Source: CAYTET01 sp964436975 (lineage in GTDB: Bacteria; Bacillota_I; Bacilli_A; Erysipelotrichales; Erysipelotrichaceae). From it: DNA of 20,789 nt. Shown here in pieces: positions 7,039 to 14,115 of this stretch. The DNA lies in contig CAYTET010000038.1 in NCBI GenBank assembly GCA_964436975.1, positions 1 to 20,789 on the forward strand, in the 5' to 3' direction. The stretch's first letter is position 1, and every line of letters starts with the position of its first letter. The notes below the pieces were generated by a model. That model was not told the origin of the DNA and made no database searches. It saw nothing but the letters and a program-made list of their open reading frames with translations. The position numbers and the translations under genes are program-made.

Positions 7039-8649
7039 TTAAGCTGCTTTTGACATATAGCGATATACATCAATTGAGGCGGCATGGAACTGCATATTGG
7101 AAACCTTAGGATTAATCAGGCAGGCTCCGCCAGACTGATAGACCGGAATGACACCAATGTCATCACCGACCAAAATCTTTTCAGCATCCTTATACTGCTG
7201 CCAGCGCTCTTCCGAATTGGTGTTGACATCAGCGCCGTTGACTAAAGCGTCATAGGCAGAACTGGTGTAACGGCCATTGTTGTTGGAAAGCGAAGTTGAC
7301 AGGAACAGATCCATATAAGTCTCAGGGTCAGCATAGTCCGGGCCCCAGCGGGTCAGGGCAATTTCATAATCCTGATGCTGCATCAGATCCAGACGGGTCT
7401 TCTTAGGCTTGGAATTCAACGTTACCGTCAAACCCGGGCAGGCCGACTGCCACATGCTCTGAATCTGCTCGGCCACGGCCTTGGAAGCTTCCGTGTCTTC
7501 ATACAGCAATTCAATGGAGTAATCACCGCCGTTAGCGACAACAGCCAGCTTGTAGAATTCTCCGGCCGCTGTGACATCATATGAGCAGATGGTATCTGCG
7601 GTATCGCGGTAATCTTTGCCATCCGGGCCGGTCGCAAAGCCGGTCGGGATGATTCCCTTAGCGGCAACCGAGCCGTCTTTCAAAACGTTATTGACAATGA
7701 CATCACGGTCAATGGACAAAGACAGAGCCTTGAGCAGATCGCTGCCCTGGGTAAACTTGTCCTTGGTGAAGTTGATGGACAGATACCACATATAGCCGGC
7801 CAGACGCTGCGTATAGCCGTCAGCATCTTTATAAGCATCAACCAGTTCGCCGGTCAGCTTGACATAATCCAGAGTGCCGTTTTCATAAGACAGAACAGCT
7901 GACTGGGTATCAGCAACATACTTGAAAGTGACTTCATCAGTCTTGATGCTGGCTGCATCATAATAATCAGGATTCTTGGTAAAGGTATACTCACTGCCGG
8001 CAACCCAGCCGGTCATGGTATACGGGCCATTAAAGAGCATGTTATCGATAGACAGTGCATACTGGTCACCTTGGGCTTCGCAGAATTCTCTGTTGACCGG
8101 ATAGAATGACGGGAATGCCATCAGACCCAGCAAGAAGTCGCAGGGCTGAGTAAGCGTTACTTCAAAAGTCTTGTCATCAACAGCCTTGACACCCAGATCC
8201 GTTACCGGCTTGGCGCCGCTGGCGCAGTCGTCAGCATTGACAATATGAACGGCATCGGCAATAAATGAATATTCCGAAGCCAGAGCCGGGCTGACCAGCC
8301 GCTGCCAGGCATAGACGAAATCGTCAGCCGTAACAGCTGTACCGTTAGACCACTTGGCATCTCTCAGATGGAACGTATAAACGGTTCCGTCAGTGGAGAT
8401 GTCCCAGGTTTCAGCCATGTCTGCAACCGGCGAACCGGCAGCATCCAGGGAGCATAACCCGGAGATAACCATATTCTGCATACTGAATGATGTGCCATCA
8501 GTAGCAACCTGACAGTCCATGCTCTGCAAGTCCAGATCGGAGCCAATCGTAATTGATTTAGCAACCGAACCGCTATCAGAGCCCTGTCCGCAGGCTGTCA
8601 GCATACTGACAACAAGAAACATCGCTAACAATACTTTGAGTTTCTTCAT
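7039..8649 (-). CDS. oppA: Oligopeptide ABC transporter, substrate-binding lipoprotein OppA
   Basis: A 536-residue extracellular binding protein (SBP family 5). The N-terminus MKKLKVLLAMFLVVSMLTAC is a lipoprotein signal peptide with lipobox LTAC, so Cys20 would be lipidated and anchored to the outer face of the membrane. Family landmarks are PVADMAETWDISTDGTVYTF, HLRDAKWSNGTAVTADDFVYAWQR, a central GPYTMTGW segment and a C-terminal region with RWGPDYADPETYMDLF. It captures peptides and delivers them to OppBC. The ATG at 8649 is preceded by GGGAGGG. It is the first gene of the operon, with its own consensus-like promoter. The substrate range cannot be read from sequence, but the partner genes make peptides much more likely than nickel. 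Confidence 0.95.
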   Translation of the reverse strand: MKKLKVLLAMFLVVSMLTACGQGSDSGSVAKSITIGSDLDLQSMDCQVATDGTSFSMQNMVISGLCSLDAAGSPVADMAETWDISTDGTVYTFHLRDAKWSNGTAVTADDFVYAWQRLVSPALASEYSFIADAVHIVNADDCASGAKPVTDLGVKAVDDKTFEVTLTQPCDFLLGLMAFPSFYPVNREFCEAQGDQYALSIDNMLFNGPYTMTGWVAGSEYTFTKNPDYYDAASIKTDEVTFKYVADTQSAVLSYENGTLDYVKLTGELVDAYKDADGYTQRLAGYMWYLSINFTKDKFTQGSDLLKALSLSIDRDVIVNNVLKDGSVAAKGIIPTGFATGPDGKDYRDTADTICSYDVTAAGEFYKLAVVANGGDYSIELLYEDTEASKAVAEQIQSMWQSACPGLTVTLNSKPKKTRLDLMQHQDYEIALTRWGPDYADPETYMDLFLSTSLSNNNGRYTSSAYDALVNGADVNTNSEERWQQYKDAEKILVGDDIGVIPVYQSGGACLINPKVSNMQFHAASIDVYRYMSKAA

Positions 8650-8692
8650 CGAACATTTCCCTCCCTATGTAGTGTTTTATCACTTATTAAGC

Positions 8693-8721
8693 AGTATAGT
8701 TTCTCGCTTTCAGAAAGTCAA
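8693..8721 (-). promoter_or_regulatory. Promoter of the opp operon
   Basis: On the minus strand, -35 TTGACT (8721-8716) and -10 TATACT (8698-8693) are separated by exactly 17 bases. Each box differs from consensus by one base. Transcription would begin near 8686, leaving a short leader before oppA. Confidence 0.85.
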
Positions 8722-8746
8722 TAATCAATTTTCATTTTTACAACAT

Positions 8747-8760
8747 ATTTTCATGAAAAT
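8747..8760. promoter_or_regulatory. Palindrome upstream of the opp promoter, possible operator
   Basis: ATTTTCATGAAAAT is a perfect 14-bp palindrome centred about 35 bases upstream of the -35 box. Further TTTTCAT half-sites occur at 8729-8735 and 8762-8768. It resembles the CodY box but has two bases rather than one between the arms, so the identity of a regulator is open. An A/T-rich UP element is an alternative. Confidence 0.4.
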
Positions 8761-8800
8761 GTTTTCATATATTTTTCACCCGTTTGACATATAAATCACG

Positions 8801-8823
8801 AAAAACGGCCCGCTGCCGGGCCG
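8801..8823 (-). terminator. Terminator after the metal ATPase gene
   Basis: On the minus strand a 7-bp GC stem, CGGCCCG with CGGGCCG (8823-8817 and 8812-8806), has a 4-base loop and is followed by TTTTT (8805-8801). It lies 23 bases after the ATPase stop. Confidence 0.88.
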
Positions 8824-8846
8824 CTTCGCTACTTCTATTTAGATAA

Positions 8847-10910
8847 TTACAGTTTCTTTACCTGCAGCATCCGCATGGCATTGAGAATCGCCAGCAGCGC
8901 TACGCCCACATCGGCAAAGACCGCCAGCCACATTCCCGCATGACCCAGGGCGCCCATAATCAGAATTATCACTTTGACCGCCAGGGCAAAGACAATGTTC
9001 TCTTTAACGATGCGTGAGGTCTTCTGGGCTATTTTGATAGCTGTAACCACCCGGCTGGGCTGATCATCCATGATGACTACATCAGCCGCTTCAATGGCCG
9101 CATCCGCACCCAATGCCCCCATGGCAATGCCGATATCCGCCCGGGCCAGCACCGGAGCATCATTGATGCCGTCTCCGACAAAGACCAGGGTATCATCAGC
9201 CTTCTTGGCGGCCAATAGCTCTTCAACAGCCTGCACCTTGTCGGCCGGCAGCAGCTGGCTTTTGACCTGATCAGTGCCCAGCCTGCCGGCAATCCGGTCG
9301 GCGGCGGCTTTGGCATCGCCGGTCAGCATCACGGTCTGGCTGATGCCAATCTTCTTCAATCCTTCAATTGTATCTTGGGCATCTTCTTTCAGCTGGTCGG
9401 CTATCACAATATAGCCCGCATACCGGCCGTCAGCCGCCACATAGACAACGGTTCCCTCATCAATCATCCTGACATTTTCGACTGCCAGCTTCTGCATCAG
9501 CTTGTAATTGCCCGCCGCAATCTGGCCGCCGTCTCTGTTGACGGTAATGCCGCAGCCCGCTATCTCCTGATAATCCGTCAGCCGGCTTTGGTCAACCGGA
9601 CGGCCATAGGCCTTCTGCAGAGACTGGGCAATCGGATGGCTGGAATAGCTTTCGGCCCAGGCCGCTATTTCCAGCAGCTGTTCGCGGCTGCCGGTTGTTG
9701 GAACAATTTTTTCAACTTCAAAGTTACCTTTAGTCAGCGTGCCGGTCTTGTCAAAGACCACAATCTTACTGTGGGCCAGGGCCTCCAGATAATTGCTGCC
9801 CTTAACCAGAATGCCCTTTTTTGATGCCCCGCCGATCCCGCCAAAATAACTCAGCGGCACTGAAATAACCAAAGCGCAGGGACAGGAGATGACCAGAAAC
9901 ACCAGCGCCCGGTACAGCCAATCGCTGAAGACCGCCTGGGGAATGACCAGCGGCGGCACTACCGCCAGCAACACGGCGCATCCTACCACCACCGGGGTAT
10001 AGATGCGGGCAAATTTAGTAATGAAGTTTTCAGATTTGGCTTTCTTGGAAGTCGCATTTTCTACCAGGTCAATGACCTTGCTGGCGGTTGACTGGCCAAA
10101 CGGCTTGGTAACCCGGACGGTCAGCAGGCCGTTCAGATTGACACAGCCGCTCAGCACTTCATCGTTGACAGCCACATCCCGGGGCATTGATTCCCCGGTC
10201 AGAGAACTGGTGTCCAGCTGGCTGCTGCCGGCCGTCACCACGCCGTCAAGGGCCACTTTTTCGCCCGGTTTAATAACAATGGATTCACCGACGGCCACTG
10301 TCTGCGGATCAACAACCAGCAGCTGGCCGTCCCGGCTGACCGTAGCCCGGTCCGGCCGGATATTCAGCAGCGCGGAAACCGAACGGCGCGACTTGTCAAC
10401 AGCATAATCCTGGAACAGTTCGCCGATCTGATACAGCAGCATTACCGCGGCCCCTTCTTCATACTGGCCGATGGCGGCCGCCCCGATGGCCGCAATGGTC
10501 ATCAGAAAGTTTTCATCCAGCCACTGGCCGGTCACAATTTTACGGATGGCTTCAATCATGACATCAAAGCCCAGAATGACCAGACTGGCAATAAACAGGA
10601 CTGCTTCATACTGTTTGAATATAAACCCGGCGCCAAAAAGAACCGCTCCGGCAATAATCCGGATAATCATCAGTTTGGAGCTGTCTTTATCCTGGTCTTC
10701 CTCTTCGGCTAGACTGGCCTCCGGTTCAACCCGGGCCAGAATCTCCCGGATTGTTTTATTGTCAATTCCGTTCTTACTGTCGACAACCAGCTTGCCGCTG
10801 ATGAAATCAATATCCGCTTTATTCACATCCTGACGGGCGGCTACCGCCTGGCTGATCTTATCAGCGCAGGCCGCACAGTCAAGATTTTTAATAATGAAGG
10901 TGTTTTCCAT
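8847..10910 (-). CDS. cadA: P1B-2-type Zn/Cd/Pb-exporting ATPase
   Basis: A 687-residue membrane pump that uses ATP to expel soft divalent metals. One N-terminal heavy-metal domain (about 1-65) has the metal-binding DCAAC (Cys12, Cys15). Then come two membrane helices (72-115), two more near 135-165, the actuator loop with TGES (238-241), the intramembrane CPC motif (343-345), the phosphorylated DKTGT (Asp387), the nucleotide-binding HP motif (425-426), GDGINDAP (579-586) and two last helices. Lys646 and Asp667 sit 21 residues apart, as the transport-site Lys and Asp do in E. coli ZntA. That marks the Zn/Cd/Pb class rather than copper. The gene is divergent from a CadC-like repressor. The start at 10910 has GGAGG 6 bases upstream. 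Which metal matters in vivo is not shown. Confidence 0.93.
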   Translation of the reverse strand: MENTFIIKNLDCAACADKISQAVAARQDVNKADIDFISGKLVVDSKNGIDNKTIREILARVEPEASLAEEEDQDKDSSKLMIIRIIAGAVLFGAGFIFKQYEAVLFIASLVILGFDVMIEAIRKIVTGQWLDENFLMTIAAIGAAAIGQYEEGAAVMLLYQIGELFQDYAVDKSRRSVSALLNIRPDRATVSRDGQLLVVDPQTVAVGESIVIKPGEKVALDGVVTAGSSQLDTSSLTGESMPRDVAVNDEVLSGCVNLNGLLTVRVTKPFGQSTASKVIDLVENATSKKAKSENFITKFARIYTPVVVGCAVLLAVVPPLVIPQAVFSDWLYRALVFLVISCPCALVISVPLSYFGGIGGASKKGILVKGSNYLEALAHSKIVVFDKTGTLTKGNFEVEKIVPTTGSREQLLEIAAWAESYSSHPIAQSLQKAYGRPVDQSRLTDYQEIAGCGITVNRDGGQIAAGNYKLMQKLAVENVRMIDEGTVVYVAADGRYAGYIVIADQLKEDAQDTIEGLKKIGISQTVMLTGDAKAAADRIAGRLGTDQVKSQLLPADKVQAVEELLAAKKADDTLVFVGDGINDAPVLARADIGIAMGALGADAAIEAADVVIMDDQPSRVVTAIKIAQKTSRIVKENIVFALAVKVIILIMGALGHAGMWLAVFADVGVALLAILNAMRMLQVKKL

Positions 10911-10922
10911 AAAGCCCTCCTT

Positions 10923-10944
10923 CAGTTGAACAATCTCTCAACTG
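10923..10944. promoter_or_regulatory. Operator-like inverted repeat 1 (cad locus)
   Basis: CAGTTGA (10923-10929) and TCAACTG (10938-10944) form a perfect 7-bp inverted repeat with an 8-base centre. It lies just downstream of the cadA -10 box, over the expected transcription start and leader. Its arms match those of the second repeat 34 bases away, which argues for one protein recognising both, most simply the adjacent ArsR/CadC repressor. Confidence 0.7.
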
Positions 10945-10952
10945 ACAATCCT

Positions 10953-10982
10953 ATTATAGTTGAGCACATATTCAACTGTCAA
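10953..10982 (-). promoter_or_regulatory. Consensus promoter of cadA
   Basis: The minus strand has a perfect -35 TTGACA (10982-10977) and a perfect -10 TATAAT (10958-10953), 18 bases apart. A promoter this strong needs tight repression, and operator repeat 2 fills the spacer. A transcript would start near 10946, inside operator repeat 1. Confidence 0.88.
10957..10978. promoter_or_regulatory. Operator-like inverted repeat 2 (cad locus)
   Basis: AGTTGA (10958-10963) and TCAACT (10972-10977) form an inverted repeat with an 8-base centre. The same arm sequence and spacing occur in repeat 1. It overlaps both promoter hexamers and covers the spacer of the cadA promoter, so a bound repressor would exclude RNA polymerase. 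The layout is typical of ArsR/SmtB family operators. Confidence 0.75.
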
Positions 10983-11000
10983 CAACAATCTTGTTAAATG

Positions 11001-11009
11001 TGCTAAAAT
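11001..11009 (+). promoter_or_regulatory. Possible extended -10 promoter of cadC
   Basis: TGCTAAAAT is an extended -10 element (TGn plus TAAAAT) 20 bases before the repressor start. No good -35 box is seen at 16-18 bases. That would make this promoter weaker than that of cadA, as suits a repressor gene. Confidence 0.5.
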
Positions 11010-11029
11010 AAATCCGAAGAGGTAAAGTC

Positions 11030-11389
11030 ATGAAAAAAGATGCCATTATCTGTGACTGTGATGTTATTCATCAGGATATCGTCAGCAAAGTCGCCAAGCA
11101 GATGCCTAATGAAAATGAACTGTATGATCTGGCTGACTTCTTTAAGGTTTTAGGTGATTCCACCCGGGCCAAGATATTATGCGCCTTAGACCAGCATGAG
11201 ATGTGCGTCTGCGATCTGGCCAGTCTGCTGCAGATGACCAAATCAGCCATTTCCCATCAGCTGGGGGCCCTGCGGCAGGCCAATCTGGTCACAAACCGGC
11301 GCGACGGCAAGAATGTCTTCTATGCTCTGGCTGATGACCATGTCAAAGCCATCTTTGAAAAAGGCCTGGAGCACATCCGGGAAAAATAA
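11030..11389 (+). CDS. cadC: CadC-like ArsR/SmtB family metal-sensing repressor
   Basis: A 119-residue winged-helix repressor. The recognition helix region reads LLQMTKSAISHQLGALRQANLV (about 67-88). Two metal sites known in S. aureus CadC can be mapped. The alpha-3N site is Cys8 and Cys10 (in CDCD) with Cys59 and Cys61 (in MCVCDLA). The alpha-5 site is Asp102, His104, His115 and Glu118, at the same mutual spacings as in CadC. Metal binding (Cd, Pb or Zn) is expected to release it from the operator repeats and switch on the divergent ATPase. The start at 11030 has AAGAGG 7 bases upstream. It is the only plus-strand gene here. Which metal it senses is inferred from family knowledge. Confidence 0.92.
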   Translation: MKKDAIICDCDVIHQDIVSKVAKQMPNENELYDLADFFKVLGDSTRAKILCALDQHEMCVCDLASLLQMTKSAISHQLGALRQANLVTNRRDGKNVFYALADDHVKAIFEKGLEHIREK

Positions 11390-11409
11390 AAGAACCGCGC
11401 AGGTTCTTT
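11382..11409. terminator. Bidirectional terminator between cadC and the polysaccharide operon
   Basis: AAAGAACC (11389-11396) pairs with GGTTCTTT (11402-11409) across 5 bases. On the minus strand the stem is followed by TATTTTT, a good U-tract 12 bases after the flippase stop. On the plus strand the U-rich part is short and lies within the stem, so it is weaker for cadC. Confidence 0.72.
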
Positions 11410-11420
11410 CATCGTTCATA

Positions 11421-12989
11421 TCAGCCGGCCTTGTGACCGGCTCTTTTATTGGTAAAGCTCTTCCATAAGGTCAGAGCCGATCCCTTCAGTGACTTAAACT
11501 CAGCGGTCCGGCCGAAGATAAGCAGCCACAGGCCATTTGGCACAATCAGGCACAGCAGTACCCTTACCACAAAAGCCCAAAGCGCATACTGCGGCAGCCA
11601 GACATCAGCGGCCTTAACAATTAAGGCTGTGGCTATAACAATAAGAATATTTCCGAAATACTTTATATAACAGTTTACAGCGCTTTTATGAAAGATATAC
11701 TTATAAACAATGTGTGGCCCAATAGAACAACTGACAACAGTTGAAATGACGGTGGCTAATAGTATTCCTTCCATTCCTAATGGCTTTGCCAGTGCAAAGG
11801 AAAGAATAATATTGAGAACAGCAGAAATAATATAACTAAACCGATTATGCCAGAACAAACCTTCAACGGCAACAAAACGGAAGACAGTACTCATCAAACC
11901 TCCGCACAAAAAATTCAAAGCAATTAAATCAACACAGTTGTCAGAAAGGAGCCATTCCGTATTTAGCCAAATCCCGCCAATAAACGGATTCAATAAAATC
12001 CAAAGACAAATTGAGCAAAAACCGAACAGCCAGAAATAAAATATCTGCAGGTTATTAAATGTTTCTTCCTTTTTTGTAATTGACTCACCAGCGCACAATT
12101 CACCCAAACTGGGAATAAGAGCATTGGCCAAAATAGTCATAAACGAAGTTACAAATGTAGTTATCATCGTATAATTTGAATAAACGCCAACTACAGAAAC
12201 CCCGCTGACAAAAACGCTCGCAATAACAATATTATCTATTGAATTCAAAGCAGCCGAACTTACTTTAGAAACTGACAGTGCATAAACATTTTTGCCAATA
12301 TGATGCCTTTCTTCCTTAGAAAGAGGAATAGCTTTTTTTTCTTTTAGAAGTGGGAACATCTTCACAGCTTTGCGAGCTGATAACAAATTTATCGTTATTG
12401 TGGTAGCAATTCCTAAAATTGAATAGACATAAAAAGACAGTGTAGGAGTCGTTCTTAGTAAAAGAAGCGCCAGGATCTGCGCTAATGCCCCACCGACGTG
12501 AATTATTGACTGCAACGGAATAAGAGCATAGTTTTTCTGACTGGCTGTAACAATGGACAATTTGTAAGAAGAAAACCAATAAGAAACAACTGAATTTAAA
12601 AGCAGCAGCAGATAAACAAAATAGATATTTACGAGTTCTGTTGTCTCTTTCATCAGGGATGGTAAAAAAGGCATTAACGCTAGTCCAATACCCAAAAAAG
12701 CCCAGCCAATGCACAAATAAGCTTTTCTGTAGAACACCATCAGTGACTTCAATTTTTCAGTATCATTATTGGCCAGTGGCTTGTACATCTCTGCTACAAT
12801 TGCCGCACCAATACCTAATTCTGAAATGTTCAGAATATTTAAAATGCTTGAAAAAAGTCCATTGATACCAAGATAGGCCTGCGTTAAGGTATAAATAAAA
12901 ACCGTGCGAACAACAAAACGCAGTATTTCAATAATTATCTGCATCGCCATTCCGGCGACAAAGTTTTTAGCTATGTTTTTCAGTCGCAT
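11421..12989 (-). CDS. Wzx-like polysaccharide flippase (MOP superfamily)
   Basis: A 522-residue, very hydrophobic protein with about 12-14 predicted membrane helices spread over its full length. The N-terminus (KNFVAGMAMQIIIEILRFVV, then YLGINGLFSSILNILNISELGIGAAI) is typical of lipopolysaccharide/teichoic-type exporters of Gram-positive capsule clusters. It should flip lipid-linked repeat units across the membrane. It is the last gene of the operon and follows three glycosyltransferases. The start at 12989 has GAGGTAAA about 8 bases upstream, overlapping the end of the previous gene. Base composition is clearly AT-richer than the metal and transport genes to its left (one sampled 60-base line has 23 G+C against 32 in the ATPase), suggesting separate ancestry. 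I leave the symbol blank because no Wzy partner is visible. Confidence 0.85.
   Translation of the reverse strand: MRLKNIAKNFVAGMAMQIIIEILRFVVRTVFIYTLTQAYLGINGLFSSILNILNISELGIGAAIVAEMYKPLANNDTEKLKSLMVFYRKAYLCIGWAFLGIGLALMPFLPSLMKETTELVNIYFVYLLLLLNSVVSYWFSSYKLSIVTASQKNYALIPLQSIIHVGGALAQILALLLLRTTPTLSFYVYSILGIATTITINLLSARKAVKMFPLLKEKKAIPLSKEERHHIGKNVYALSVSKVSSAALNSIDNIVIASVFVSGVSVVGVYSNYTMITTFVTSFMTILANALIPSLGELCAGESITKKEETFNNLQIFYFWLFGFCSICLWILLNPFIGGIWLNTEWLLSDNCVDLIALNFLCGGLMSTVFRFVAVEGLFWHNRFSYIISAVLNIILSFALAKPLGMEGILLATVISTVVSCSIGPHIVYKYIFHKSAVNCYIKYFGNILIVIATALIVKAADVWLPQYALWAFVVRVLLCLIVPNGLWLLIFGRTAEFKSLKGSALTLWKSFTNKRAGHKAG
11423..11450 (+). terminator. Second plus-strand terminator after cadC
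   Basis: AGCCGG (11423-11428) pairs with CCGGCT (11437-11442) and is followed by CTTTTATT. It lies inside the 3' end of the convergent flippase gene, where it could stop cadC transcripts that pass the first hairpin. Confidence 0.6.
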
Positions 12990-13003
12990 ATCTTTTGTTT
13001 ACC

Positions 13004-14092
13004 TCAGTCATGCTCCGTTTCAATATGCCCAGTTAAATCCATGGCTATCTGATCAACCCGGTGAACCCATAGATTGGATTCCATTAAACAGTCGGCCACC
13101 CGCTGGCGATATGCCTTCAAAGCGTTATCATCATCGAGTATACTTCTGACAGCGTCCGCATATGACTGCGGATCGGGCTTGCTGACAAGGCCGGTTTTAT
13201 GCTCTTCAACAAGCTGGGATGCTGCCATTACATCTGTGGTTACAACGGGCAATCCATACCCATAATACTGATATAGTTTAATTGGAACAGCAACCTCATT
13301 ATAGTCATTATGAGCTAACGCAATTAATCCGACGTCTGCCTGCTTGTATAAGGGAGCCGTCTGTTCTCCCGAAAGATGATAAACCTTTAGCCAGTCAAAT
13401 TGGCCAATACTGTTTTTATATTTTTCGTATTCATCACTGCGGCAAACCATCAGCAGTGTGTAATTGCCCTTTTTATTCAAAATACCAAAACTATTGAGCA
13501 TCAGATCAAGACCATAGCGCGGCGAAATACCGCCGGCATAAATACAGGTATGATGATTGGCGGTCCATTCAGCCGGCAGATGATCTTCCCCGGCTGGCGG
13601 AAGCGTTTTGATGTTGCGGTATGTCAGCAGATTGCCAAATGGCTGGCTGGGAACGTAAATGATATCAACGTCATTCAGAAGCCGGTCCGTCTTATGCTGC
13701 AGATAATCAAGGTACTTCTCTTTGGCTGAATTTACGAAACCTTTCCGGCGGGGAAATAAATCAGGAAAACGCCGGTAGCAGTCACGGTAAAAGTAAGCGG
13801 TCGAAATATGTTTGCTGTGCAGATTTTCAATAAGCTTGTAATCACAGTCAAACATTATAGGATAAGTCGGTGACTCAATATAACAGAAATCAGGAGTGTT
13901 ATTCTGCAGCCACTTTTCGATGTCACTTACAGCCTTCTGCCGCTTAGCCTTATCAGTCCGATTGCAGCTTCCTGATAATAATTTAACGTCATATCCCCGC
14001 CGCAAAAAAGCCTGGTACATACAGGCCGGCCGCAAGCCGGAACCAGAGCGCTGGTCATTCAGATCGGTATACGTAACATAAAGGACCTGCAT
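13004..14092 (-). CDS. Glycosyltransferase, GT-B fold, GT4-like
   Basis: A 362-residue cytoplasmic glycosyltransferase. The N-terminal half opens with the GT-B strand MQVLYVTYTD and a Ser/Gly-rich loop. The C-terminal donor-binding half has IYAGGISPRYGLDLMLNSF (about 184-202) and VAVPIKLYQYYGYGLPVVTT (268-287). In many GT4 enzymes this second region contains an E-x7-E pair. Here Glu266 is present but the second glutamate is replaced, so the motif is degenerate. It likely adds one sugar to the growing lipid-linked oligosaccharide. Donor and acceptor cannot be predicted. The start at 14092 has AAGGAAGGA upstream, and the gene lies between another glycosyltransferase (23-base gap) and the flippase (14-base gap). 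Confidence 0.85.
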   Translation of the reverse strand: MQVLYVTYTDLNDQRSGSGLRPACMYQAFLRRGYDVKLLSGSCNRTDKAKRQKAVSDIEKWLQNNTPDFCYIESPTYPIMFDCDYKLIENLHSKHISTAYFYRDCYRRFPDLFPRRKGFVNSAKEKYLDYLQHKTDRLLNDVDIIYVPSQPFGNLLTYRNIKTLPPAGEDHLPAEWTANHHTCIYAGGISPRYGLDLMLNSFGILNKKGNYTLLMVCRSDEYEKYKNSIGQFDWLKVYHLSGEQTAPLYKQADVGLIALAHNDYNEVAVPIKLYQYYGYGLPVVTTDVMAASQLVEEHKTGLVSKPDPQSYADAVRSILDDDNALKAYRQRVADCLMESNLWVHRVDQIAMDLTGHIETEHD

Positions 14093-14115
14093 TAGCCGTC
14101 TTCCTTCCTTATTCT

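Noticed and set aside
8746..8761. Canonical CodY box upstream of oppA
   Set aside because: The consensus has a single central base between AATTTTC and GAAAATT. Here two bases separate the arms, so I list only a palindrome and do not name the regulator.
8847..10910. Copper-exporting (CopA-type) ATPase
   Set aside because: The CPC motif alone is shared with copper pumps. The Lys646/Asp667 pair in the last helices and the CadC-like neighbour fit the Zn/Cd/Pb class.
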